The position numbers and the translations under genes were made by a program. 22,405 nucleotides of DNA. It comes from Syntrophomonas sp. UBA4911. Lineage in GTDB: Bacteria > Bacillota > Syntrophomonadia > Syntrophomonadales > Syntrophomonadaceae. Of the stretch, positions 1-7,254 are shown piece after piece. Numbering within the stretch: position 1 is the stretch's first letter; the number at the start of each line of letters is the position of its first letter. Where the stretch lies: positions 1 through 22,405 of the forward strand of contig DHCD01000106.1 in NCBI GenBank assembly GCA_002398105.1, written 5' to 3'. The notes below the pieces were generated by a model that saw only the letters and a program-made list of their open reading frames with translations, ran no database searches and was not told the DNA's origin.

Positions 1-9
1 TTCTGTTGT

Positions 10-24
10 TGACAGACAATGTCA
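10..24. promoter_or_regulatory. Inverted repeat overlapping a possible -35 box upstream of the diguanylate cyclase
   Basis: TGACA and TGTCA are separated by five bases. The left arm lies in a perfect TTGACA (9-14), which could be a -35 element. At the ideal 17-base spacing the -10 candidate is only TCATAT; TATAAA occurs further on (42-47). The promoter is therefore unproven. If it is real, a regulator bound here would block RNA polymerase. The window starts only nine bases upstream, so the site may be incomplete. Confidence 0.25.
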
Positions 25-95
25 TAATTGCTCATATAACCTATAAAATGCGCTATTAGCAGTTTGCAACATAACATAATATAGAGGAGAATTGT

Positions 96-1745
96 ATGGG
101 CCCTTCAGAAGAATTTTATCATTTCATTGTTGACAGAATGATTAATGCCTTTGCTTACAGCCGCATTATAACCGATGAAGCCGGTAATGCCGTTGATTAT
201 GAATTATTGGAAGTAAACCCCGCCTTTGAGAAGTTTACCGGATATAGAAGTTCAGATATTATTAACTGTTCATTTAATCTCCTTTTCCCTCACCAGAACG
301 ATTTTATCAGTACCTGGGTCAACCGCCTGGAGCAGGTGGCCCAAAACGGAGGCCGGGAGGCTTTTGAATGCTACTGGGCTCCACTGCAGCGCTGGTTTTA
401 TATCACCGCTTATAATATTGAGCCCCATCACTTTATAACTATATTCAGTGACATCAGCCGCTTAAAGAAAACCGAAGCGGCTATCAGAAAAGAGAGAAAA
501 AATTTCGCCGCCTTTTTTGATTCCCTAGATGCCTTTGTCTTTGTCCTTGATACCCATGGATGTATTAAGTATGTAAATCGTACTGTTGTTGAGGGGCTGG
601 GCTACAGCCGGAAAGAATTAAAGCACAGCCATCTGCGGCTGCTTCACCATCCTGAGCAGCAGGAAGAATTCGACCGTATTTTCCTGGCTATGCTTCAGGG
701 CCAGGAAAAGTATTGTATGATTCCGCTGCAGCATAAGAACGGAGCCCCCATACCGGTAGAATCCCGCATAGTTAAGGGAATCTGGAGCGGTGGAGAGGTA
801 TTATTTGCCGTCAGCAAGGACATATCTGATTTAATGCTGTCAGAGCAAAAATTTTCCCATGCCTTTCGCTTTAATCCTACCCTTATGTCTATTTCTTCTA
901 TGGAAGATGGTTATTATCTTGATGTCAATGAGAGCTACTGCCGGAAGTTTGAGTATAAACGAGAGGAATTGATCGGTCGCTCCTCTCTGGAACTGGGTAT
1001 ATTTATAGATGACGGACAGCGCGACCAGGCCAAACAGATTATTATCTGCCAGGGGGAGCTGGTCAATTACGAAATACGGCTCAGAACCAAAACGGGGAAA
1101 AATATAATCGGCCTTTGTTCTGTTAAATACATCCAGATCGGCCATAAGGACTACTTACTGACCATGATCAACGACATAACTGAGATACGGACCATGCAAA
1201 AAGCTATGGAGGAAAAAAACCGGCAACTGGAAAAGCTGAACCATATGCTGGTTACCCAAGCCGTTACTGATGATTTGACCGGCCTTTACAACCATCGCTA
1301 CATCTTTGCCAGCCTGGAAAAAGAAATAGACAGAGCTGAACGCTATCAGCAGCTACTTACCATCATTATGCTGGATATTGACCATTTTAAAGAGGTGAAT
1401 GACAAGTTCGGGCACCCGGTAGGTGATAAGGTCCTGGCTACAGTTGCCGCCATTATTAGCAGCAACCTGAGGGAAGTCGACATAGTCGGGCGCTTTGGCG
1501 GAGACGAATTCATGATTATTTTGCCTCACACTGGCGTTACCGAGGGTCAGATCGTAGCGGAAAGAATACGATATGAGGTTGAGAAGTGCCCCTTTACCAG
1601 CCAAAACATCAGGATTACCGCAAGTATCGGGGTATGTGAATATATTGGCGGTGAAGAATTGGATCAACTGGTTACCCGGGTTGATGAATTGCTCTATTCC
1701 GCTAAAAACAGGGGGCGTAATCGGACAGAAGCCCATATGCTCTGA
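96..1745 (+). CDS. PAS-PAS-PAS-GGDEF diguanylate cyclase
   Basis: Soluble sensor enzyme predicted to make cyclic di-GMP from two GTP. Three PAS-like domains (about residues 10-125, 135-250 and 255-370) are followed by a short helical linker (about 370-398) and a GGDEF domain (about 400-545). The catalytic motif is intact (GGDEF, residues 468-472) and is preceded by the RxxD product-inhibition site (R459, D462), so an active, feedback-inhibited cyclase is expected. No membrane segment or EAL domain is seen. The ATG has a good GAGGAG ribosome binding site. The gene stands alone on the plus strand and converges on the nucleotidyltransferase gene 32 bases downstream. PAS ligands cannot be read from sequence; heme, flavin or a small molecule are all possible. 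Confidence 0.93.
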   Translation: MGPSEEFYHFIVDRMINAFAYSRIITDEAGNAVDYELLEVNPAFEKFTGYRSSDIINCSFNLLFPHQNDFISTWVNRLEQVAQNGGREAFECYWAPLQRWFYITAYNIEPHHFITIFSDISRLKKTEAAIRKERKNFAAFFDSLDAFVFVLDTHGCIKYVNRTVVEGLGYSRKELKHSHLRLLHHPEQQEEFDRIFLAMLQGQEKYCMIPLQHKNGAPIPVESRIVKGIWSGGEVLFAVSKDISDLMLSEQKFSHAFRFNPTLMSISSMEDGYYLDVNESYCRKFEYKREELIGRSSLELGIFIDDGQRDQAKQIIICQGELVNYEIRLRTKTGKNIIGLCSVKYIQIGHKDYLLTMINDITEIRTMQKAMEEKNRQLEKLNHMLVTQAVTDDLTGLYNHRYIFASLEKEIDRAERYQQLLTIIMLDIDHFKEVNDKFGHPVGDKVLATVAAIISSNLREVDIVGRFGGDEFMIILPHTGVTEGQIVAERIRYEVEKCPFTSQNIRITASIGVCEYIGGEELDQLVTRVDELLYSAKNRGRNRTEAHML

Positions 1746-1777
1746 TGCCGTCCGGAACCCCTCAGGTCAGAACTTTA

Positions 1778-2674
1778 TTAGAACACCGGGGCAAAAAAAA
1801 CAGCGCCAAAGATTTCTTCCCAGATTTGATTAGCGTTATGATCATCTCCCTGTTCCTCCAGGAGCAGTGCCTGCTTCGTCTTTTTAAATGCAATATTGGC
1901 AAAGGCGCCAAAATCCTCTTCCCGTTCTATCCTGCGATTACTGCCTTTGGCATACCAGTGCAGCTGCTCCTTTTTTCGTCCCGCCAGGTATTCCATAAAA
2001 TCCCGTACCATTTCCCCGTAGTAAGCAAAAGAGCCCTGGTTCCCTTCCCATTCATCCATAAACATCATGATCATGGTATCAATCAGCATCCCCGGAATAG
2101 GGACCTGATGCTGTCTTTTCCAGGCCCGGGTAATACGGGCCAGATGGCGGATTTTGCCGCCGTATTTATAATTATACTCATTGATTACTTCAATCTCGCG
2201 GAGGGGATTAAAGCTCTGCCAGCTGCCTTCCCCCCTGGCTTCAGGGTATATGATATTACTTTTCTGAGGGGGATTGAAGCCGGGGATGATCTCTATTTTC
2301 ATACCATCCGGAAAAGGTACCAGGAGACATTTTTGCTCGTCGACCACCGTATCCGGGTAGTTTTTCTTTACCGTATCTCTTAACTTCAGCAGCAGGGTTT
2401 CCTGGACGTTTCCCGGGCGGGCAGCAATTTGCTGGTAAGCCTGATAGGGCAGAAGCACCAGAATATTGATATTACTCAGCCCCTTAATGGCCGTCTCCCG
2501 ACCATAAGATCCCAGATAATGCAGGTTGCGGGTATCCGATTTGATTTTCCAATACTCCAGGTTGACCAGCCGGATTATCTCCCGACATCTGCCGTTTATA
2601 ACTTCCTGGTTGTCAATCCTGAGATGGTTAAGAAACAATCTGAATTTATCAGCCAGGTCCATGCGCATACTCAT
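1778..2674 (-). CDS. CD-NTase-like (SMODS-type) nucleotidyltransferase with NxN in place of DxD
   Basis: 298 residues with the layout of the cGAS/DncV-like (SMODS) fold. The GS signature is GSYGRET (55-61), followed by LSNINILV (66-73). The third acidic position falls in KIEIIPGF (E128), and an ITRAWK..VPIP helical region (181-194) is typical of the C-terminal half. In active family members the second motif is DxD and binds two metals; here both Asp are Asn (N68, N70; codons AAT and AAT) and the third Asp is Glu. Catalysis is therefore doubtful, and a binding or scaffold role is possible. No CBASS effector, E1/E2 or JAB gene is adjacent; it is the last gene of the recO cluster. The ATG follows AGGGGGGAAT at good spacing, and two further in-frame ATGs lie within five codons. 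Confidence 0.75.
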   Translation of the reverse strand: MSMRMDLADKFRLFLNHLRIDNQEVINGRCREIIRLVNLEYWKIKSDTRNLHYLGSYGRETAIKGLSNINILVLLPYQAYQQIAARPGNVQETLLLKLRDTVKKNYPDTVVDEQKCLLVPFPDGMKIEIIPGFNPPQKSNIIYPEARGEGSWQSFNPLREIEVINEYNYKYGGKIRHLARITRAWKRQHQVPIPGMLIDTMIMMFMDEWEGNQGSFAYYGEMVRDFMEYLAGRKKEQLHWYAKGSNRRIEREEDFGAFANIAFKKTKQALLLEEQGDDHNANQIWEEIFGAVFFAPVF

Positions 2675-2765
2675 ATCCTATTCCCCCCTGAATCCTCTCC
2701 ACCGACCAGAGCTGGTCATACTGCAATATCCTTCTTATCCTTATTTTAACACGGGAGGAATAATT

Positions 2766-3512
2766 TTAGGACAGGGATTTTTTTAATACCCGGATGGTGT
2801 TTTTGAGGTTAAACCGCCGTTCCAGATGATACTCCAGATATCTCTCCAGAAATAATTCCAGCTTCTCCAGGGCGGCGCCTGAAGCCTGTACCCGCTGCAG
2901 GGTATTCAGATTCCCGTGGGCCATAAGCTTTAAAAGCCCCAGCACTTCACCGTAAAGGACAATTCCGTTTTGTTCCCCGGCGGAACAGTCCGGGCAGAGC
3001 ATTCCCCCGGCCTCCAGGCAGAAATTTTTGAATCCGCCCTGTCGACCGCAGTTAACGCATTTATCCAGCACCGGCCGGTAACCCAGCTGTATCAGCAATT
3101 GCAATTCAAAGTAGCGTAAAACCAGATGATTTAAGCCATTATTATTTATATACTGCAGAATCGAGAGGGTCAAACCATAAAGACGAGGCATGGCCGCCCG
3201 GTCCATCAGGGACTTATCCAATAGTTCCATAATATACATGCAGTGCAGAGTGCGTTTAATGTCTTCGCGGCTGTTGCCATAGAAATCAAGCAGTCTTCCC
3301 TGGGTAATCAAATCCAATTCCCGGCCCTGATGAAAAAACAGCAGCGAATGGCAGAAGGGCTGTACACAAGCGCGCAGGCTGCTGCCCGGTTTCTTTATGC
3401 CCCGGGCAATGGCCTTTAGTTTACCTTCTTTTTCCGAAAACAGGGTAACCAGTTTATCGCTTTCCCGGTAATCCATGCTTTTGATAATAAGGGAACGACT
3501 CTGATAATACAT
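2766..3512 (-). CDS. recO: DNA repair protein RecO
   Basis: Recombination mediator that helps load RecA onto SSB-coated DNA (RecFOR pathway). The 248-residue protein has an N-terminal OB-fold (MYYQSRSLIIKSMDYRESD...) and an alpha-helical C-terminal half with a zinc finger, CxxC at 152/155 and CxxC at 173/176. Length and motifs fit Firmicute RecO. The start ATG directly abuts the TAA of the upstream gene, and a GGAGTGGAGA ribosome site lies inside that gene's end, so translation is probably coupled. In most Firmicutes recO follows era directly; here two genes sit between them. Confidence 0.95.
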   Translation of the reverse strand: MYYQSRSLIIKSMDYRESDKLVTLFSEKEGKLKAIARGIKKPGSSLRACVQPFCHSLLFFHQGRELDLITQGRLLDFYGNSREDIKRTLHCMYIMELLDKSLMDRAAMPRLYGLTLSILQYINNNGLNHLVLRYFELQLLIQLGYRPVLDKCVNCGRQGGFKNFCLEAGGMLCPDCSAGEQNGIVLYGEVLGLLKLMAHGNLNTLQRVQASGAALEKLELFLERYLEYHLERRFNLKNTIRVLKKSLS

Positions 3513-4430
3513 TTATTCTCCACTCCATAATAAACTGGCCGTCTTGACCGGATGATTAACACAATCCACCGGGCGGTCAATAGCCTGCTCCAGTTCAGCA
3601 CAGTAAAGGCCGGCCTGCTGCCGGCTGCTGTATTTAAAATCAAAGGCCAAATAAACTTGCTTTACTTCCCCCAGGCCCAATTCCTTTATCCGCCGGATAA
3701 ATAACTGCTGGTCGCGGGTATAACGGCTGTCTACATAAGCAAAAATAATGCCGTTGTACTTGCTCATACGCGACTGGGCAACCGGCTTGAATTCATCTTT
3801 AACGGCCCGGGGCCGGCATGATGCCAGTACTTTCCCGGCAATACCCGTCATTGAGCTTTCGTTTTTAACCAGGGCCATACGGGGAACGGTTACTATTACG
3901 CTGGGACTGCCGCATTCCCGGGCTAATTTTTGTACTTGCGCTACCTTTATTCCGTCCAGCACAAAGCTGTGCACCGCATAACCGCGCCAGGCCGGAATTA
4001 TGATTATATCCGGAGCCAATCCCAGGGAAGGTAAATGGTGTCCCCCATCAAAGATTACCGCCCGGTAAGCGCTGGGTCTCATTTTTTGAAGATAGGCTGC
4101 TCCTGCCGGACTGCTATGCCAGGTGTCCAATTGGGAGCATTCAACGATGCAGTTTTTACCGGCGGCCAGGTGTTGGTCCAGCAGGGAAACGAAATCGGTT
4201 CCTGCCTCCGGAGTCACAGCCCCGATTTTAACCGGGCGGAGCGCTTCCAGTTGACGCAGTCCCGGATTGTAAATAAACTGATGACTGCTGCGGGAGGAAA
4301 CCAGGCGGGCATAAAGTTCCAAACCCTGACTGTAGCCGGCTGCTTTTAGCCAGGGAGTAGGGTAATTAATCATAACAGCAGTATAAAAACCAACCAGTAT
4401 AATAAAGAGATAGAATTTTTTCCACCGCAT
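3513..4430 (-). CDS. Unknown signal-anchored protein between deoC and recO
   Basis: I do not recognise this 305-residue protein. One hydrophobic segment near the N-terminus (about residues 7-22, after MRWKK) looks like an uncleaved signal anchor, with the rest outside the cell. The body alternates strands and helices. It has segments such as YRAVIFDGGHHLPSLG and DIIIIPAW in the middle and a final GIIFAYVDSRYTRDQQLF region; no catalytic motif I can name is present. Its stop codon touches the recO start, and deoC ends seven bases upstream, so it belongs to the operon. The ribosome site (AAAGGA) is about 12 bases from the ATG, so initiation may be modest. Confidence 0.8.
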   Translation of the reverse strand: MRWKKFYLFIILVGFYTAVMINYPTPWLKAAGYSQGLELYARLVSSRSSHQFIYNPGLRQLEALRPVKIGAVTPEAGTDFVSLLDQHLAAGKNCIVECSQLDTWHSSPAGAAYLQKMRPSAYRAVIFDGGHHLPSLGLAPDIIIIPAWRGYAVHSFVLDGIKVAQVQKLARECGSPSVIVTVPRMALVKNESSMTGIAGKVLASCRPRAVKDEFKPVAQSRMSKYNGIIFAYVDSRYTRDQQLFIRRIKELGLGEVKQVYLAFDFKYSSRQQAGLYCAELEQAIDRPVDCVNHPVKTASLLWSGE

Positions 4431-4437
4431 GGCCGGA

Positions 4438-5112
4438 CTATCCTTTCAATAGTCCTCCCCTTTGCCGGTATTCTTTTACCAGAGCAGCGGCATGGCTGCT
4501 GCCGATACGATCCACCCCGGCATTTATAAGCTGTAAAGCAAACTCGATCTCCCCCACCCCGCCACTGGCCTTAATCTTTAAATCTTCACTCTTGTGAGCC
4601 TTTATGATGCGAATGTCTTCCAGACTGACCCCCCGGGTGGAAAAACCGGTGGAAGTCTTTATGAAGTCAGCTCCGCTCTCGCTGACCAGCCGGGTGACTA
4701 TTCCCAGCTCGGCTTTTTCAAGCAGGGCGGTTTCCACAATTACCTTAAGCCCGAAATCATATTCCTGTTTCAGGCTAAGCAGACTTTTTATCTCCTGTTT
4801 TACCAGGCTGTAATCCTTGTCCTTCAGCGCTCCGATGTTTATAACCATGTCCAGTTCAGAAGCACCCTGTATAAGAGCCTGACGGGCGGAAAATACCTTG
4901 GTGGCACTAGCTTCCGCTCCCAAGGGAAAGCCTATAACCGTACATAGCTTCACCCTGCTTCCCGCCAGATAATCCCGGGCTGAGGGCAAACGCCAAGGCT
5001 GGATGCAGACGGCAGCCATACCGCAGCCGGCCGCCTCTTCGCATAATATCCTGATATCCTCCTGTCTGGCCTCAGCTTTAAGGTTGGTGCTGTCCAAATA
5101 GGCGGCGATCAT
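4438..5112 (-). CDS. deoC: Deoxyribose-phosphate aldolase
   Basis: Cleaves 2-deoxyribose-5-phosphate to glyceraldehyde-3-phosphate and acetaldehyde in deoxynucleoside salvage. This class I aldolase (TIM barrel, 224 residues) shows the Schiff-base lysine in FIKTSTGF (K152), the second catalytic lysine in KASGG (K181) and the aspartate in ELDMV (D88). Its ATG overlaps the era stop by four bases (ATGA), with GGAGGAG eight bases upstream. Cytidine deaminase is encoded two genes upstream in the same operon, so both belong to deoxynucleoside catabolism. Its position between era and recO is not the usual Bacillus order. Confidence 0.95.
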   Translation of the reverse strand: MIAAYLDSTNLKAEARQEDIRILCEEAAGCGMAAVCIQPWRLPSARDYLAGSRVKLCTVIGFPLGAEASATKVFSARQALIQGASELDMVINIGALKDKDYSLVKQEIKSLLSLKQEYDFGLKVIVETALLEKAELGIVTRLVSESGADFIKTSTGFSTRGVSLEDIRIIKAHKSEDLKIKASGGVGEIEFALQLINAGVDRIGSSHAAALVKEYRQRGGLLKG

Positions 5113-6008
5113 TTATAATCTCCTCCGCTGAAACGATAACCCAGCTGTTTGAGATTAACCTCATTATCGCGCCAGTTCTTCTTGACCTTTACCCATAGAT
5201 CAAGATATACCGGTCTTCCCAGCATAGCTTCAATATCCTGGCGGGACTTTTCCCCGATATTTCTCAGCATCTGTCCGTTCTTGCCTATGATAATCCCCTT
5301 TTGGGAATCTCGCTCCGTATATATGACGGCCCGCAGATAAATTTTAGCCGGGGACTGACTGTTAAATTCCTCAATTTCCACCGCCAGTGAGTGCGGCACT
5401 TCATCCCGGGTCAAGATTAAAGCTTTCTCCCGGATCAGCTCGGCGGCAATAAAGGACACCGGCTGGTCGGTCAGGTCATCCTCCGGATAATACAGGGGCC
5501 CCTCGGGCAGACAAGCATAGGTCTTTTCCAGCAGCCTTTCCACATTAGTCCCTTCTGTGGCCGACAGGGATATGATTTCCGCAAAACTCATAGCGCTGAT
5601 AAAATCCCTTATATGAACTTGCGCTCTGGCCTCATCGGCCAGATCAATCTTGTTCACCAGCAGAAATACGGGAACGGCAGCATCCTTGAGCTGGTTTAAA
5701 ATGAACTGCTCACCTCCCCCAAAGGGGCGGCTGACATCAGTCATATAATAAATCAAATCCACTTCTTCCAGGCTGCGGGTGGATACCTTGACCATGTATT
5801 CTCCCAGCAAGTGCTTGGGTTTATGAATACCCGGAGTGTCGATAAAAATAATCTGGCCTTCGTCCGCAGTATATATTCCCTGAATACGGGTGCGGGTAGT
5901 CTGGGGTTTGTCCGATACGATAGCGATTTTTTCTCCGATAACCTTGTTCATCAAAGTGGATTTACCCACATTGGGACGCCCCACTATACTTACAAAACCT
6001 GATTTCAC
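5109..6008 (-). CDS. era: GTPase Era
   Basis: Ras-like GTPase that binds 16S rRNA and assists 30S subunit assembly. 299 residues: G1 GRPNVGKS (10-17), G3 DTPG (57-60), G4 NKID (119-122), a G5-like SLSATEG, then a C-terminal KH domain with GIIIGKNGQ (about 240-250). All motifs are intact. The start is GTG, eight bases after AGGAGG; no in-frame ATG is near. The cdd stop is 11 bases upstream and deoC overlaps the end, so the gene is inside one transcription unit with its salvage neighbours. Confidence 0.97.
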   Translation of the reverse strand: MKSGFVSIVGRPNVGKSTLMNKVIGEKIAIVSDKPQTTRTRIQGIYTADEGQIIFIDTPGIHKPKHLLGEYMVKVSTRSLEEVDLIYYMTDVSRPFGGGEQFILNQLKDAAVPVFLLVNKIDLADEARAQVHIRDFISAMSFAEIISLSATEGTNVERLLEKTYACLPEGPLYYPEDDLTDQPVSFIAAELIREKALILTRDEVPHSLAVEIEEFNSQSPAKIYLRAVIYTERDSQKGIIIGKNGQMLRNIGEKSRQDIEAMLGRPVYLDLWVKVKKNWRDNEVNLKQLGYRFSGGDYK

Positions 6009-6019
6009 CTGGTAACCTC

Positions 6020-6406
6020 CTATTTTTCAAGAGAAAAAATTTGAGGAAGCATCGCACTCAAATTATATTCTTTGTAGCTATTTTTTTCATCGGTAATTAT
6101 TACATTCATATTCGGGGAAAATTCGGCCAAAACCTGCAGGCAGGCCCCGCAAGGATAAATATAACCCTGACCGCTCCCGGTGATCGCAATAGATTCAAAT
6201 TCTTTCTCACCGGAGGTTACCGCCTTGAACACGGCTATCCGCTCCGCACAGACAGTAAGGCCATAAGAGGCATTTTCCACATTGGCTCCGGTATAAACAG
6301 CACCGCTCTTACCGAGCAAAGCCGCACCGACTTTAAAGCCCGAGTAAGGAGTATAAGCCATTTCCCTGGCTGCTTTAGCTTTTTTAATCAGTTCATCAAT
6401 GATCAT
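6020..6406 (-). CDS. cdd: Cytidine deaminase
   Basis: Zinc enzyme converting cytidine and deoxycytidine to the uridine forms. The 128-residue length is that of the small homotetrameric class. Zinc ligands are C53, C86 and C89 (TVCAER and PCGAC), the catalytic glutamate is E55, and the substrate-binding NVENASYG lies at 42-49; spacing matches Bacillus subtilis Cdd. The ATG follows AAGGGG. The place between dgkA and era is the conserved Firmicute order. Confidence 0.96.
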   Translation of the reverse strand: MIIDELIKKAKAAREMAYTPYSGFKVGAALLGKSGAVYTGANVENASYGLTVCAERIAVFKAVTSGEKEFESIAITGSGQGYIYPCGACLQVLAEFSPNMNVIITDEKNSYKEYNLSAMLPQIFSLEK

Positions 6407-6420
6407 TTGCCGACCCCTTC

Positions 6421-6774
6421 TTAAAATTCCTTCACATGAGGACCGAAGATTATTACTGCCATTATGACAGCATTTAGAGCTGTCAGCAATACTGCTCCGG
6501 CAGCGAGGTTTTTGGCCAACCCGGCTAAAGGATGAAAATCCGGTGTCACCAGATCGACGGTCTTTTCAATGGCCGTATTAATAGTCTCCGCCACCAGTAC
6601 CATAAAAATAGTAAGTACCAGCAGTCCCCATTCCACCCGGCTGAGCTGGCTCAGTCCAGCTAGAGCCAAGGCTATTGCTGCAGCCAGAATATGTATTTTC
6701 ATGTTTTTTTCCGTCTTAAGACAATAGCTTAAGCCGGAAATGGCACAGGAAAAGCTTTCTCTCAGCCTGCGCAT
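6421..6774 (-). CDS. dgkA: Undecaprenol/diacylglycerol kinase
   Basis: Small integral-membrane lipid kinase; in Gram-positives it phosphorylates mainly undecaprenol. 117 residues with three hydrophobic helices and an N-terminal amphipathic region. The active-site sequence ETINTAIEKTVDLV (about 63-76) is intact. The second family motif, normally AKD followed by a small-residue run, reads AKNLAAGAVL: Asn replaces the conserved Asp (codon AAC). In E. coli DgkA the equivalent Asp95 matters for activity, so reduced or altered activity is possible. It starts nine bases after the ybeY stop with an AAAGGTGA ribosome site. Confidence 0.92.
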   Translation of the reverse strand: MRRLRESFSCAISGLSYCLKTEKNMKIHILAAAIALALAGLSQLSRVEWGLLVLTIFMVLVAETINTAIEKTVDLVTPDFHPLAGLAKNLAAGAVLLTALNAVIMAVIIFGPHVKEF

Positions 6775-6783
6775 TTTAAATAA

Positions 6784-7254
6784 TCACCTTTCCAGCTTAA
6801 CCGATTGCATTATTTTCTCTTCCAGGGTTCGCATCACCTGGGCTTCTTCCTCCAGCTCATGGTCATAGCCTAATAAATGCAGCATACCGTGGGCTACCAA
6901 ATATCCCAGCTCTCTTTCCAGACTATGATCGTATTCCTGACTTTGTAAAGCCGCCTGTTCCATGGAAATCACTATATCGCCTAAAATATTGACTTCCAGA
7001 CTGGAATCATACTCCGGTTCCTCATCCGACAATTCATTCATAGCAAAGGAGAGGACATCGGTAGGCCGATTTTGCTGTCTATAGATAAAATTAAGTTCCT
7101 GTATATAGCTATTATCGACTATCATTATACTCACTTCGCTGTTCTTGGGTAAATGACTTACCTTGGCGACGGTATTGCATACATTTACAATTATCTGCTG
7201 CAGTTCTTTCCCGTAATTAATCTTGTTCTGCTGGTTTATTATCATGATCTCCAT
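6784..7254 (-). CDS. ybeY: Endoribonuclease YbeY
   Basis: Zinc-dependent single-strand endoribonuclease involved in 16S rRNA 3'-end maturation and ribosome quality control. 156 residues; the zinc motif is HGMLHLLGYDHE near the C-terminus. I place the start at the ATG at 7254 because AAGGAGAG precedes it at good spacing; an in-frame start nine codons earlier lacks such a site. The chosen start lies 38 bases inside the end of yqfF in another frame, so the two genes are probably translationally coupled. Confidence 0.95.
   Translation of the reverse strand: MEIMIINQQNKINYGKELQQIIVNVCNTVAKVSHLPKNSEVSIMIVDNSYIQELNFIYRQQNRPTDVLSFAMNELSDEEPEYDSSLEVNILGDIVISMEQAALQSQEYDHSLERELGYLVAHGMLHLLGYDHELEEEAQVMRTLEEKIMQSVKLER

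Noticed and set aside
1745..2383. 212-codon plus-strand frame antisense to the nucleotidyltransferase gene
   Set aside because: It is a shadow of the opposite strand: low-complexity hydrophobic translation, no ribosome site, and the minus-strand frame has clear family motifs.
1778..3512. CBASS anti-phage operon
   Set aside because: The CD-NTase-like gene lacks an adjacent effector or ancillary gene on the cluster side and its metal motif is altered.
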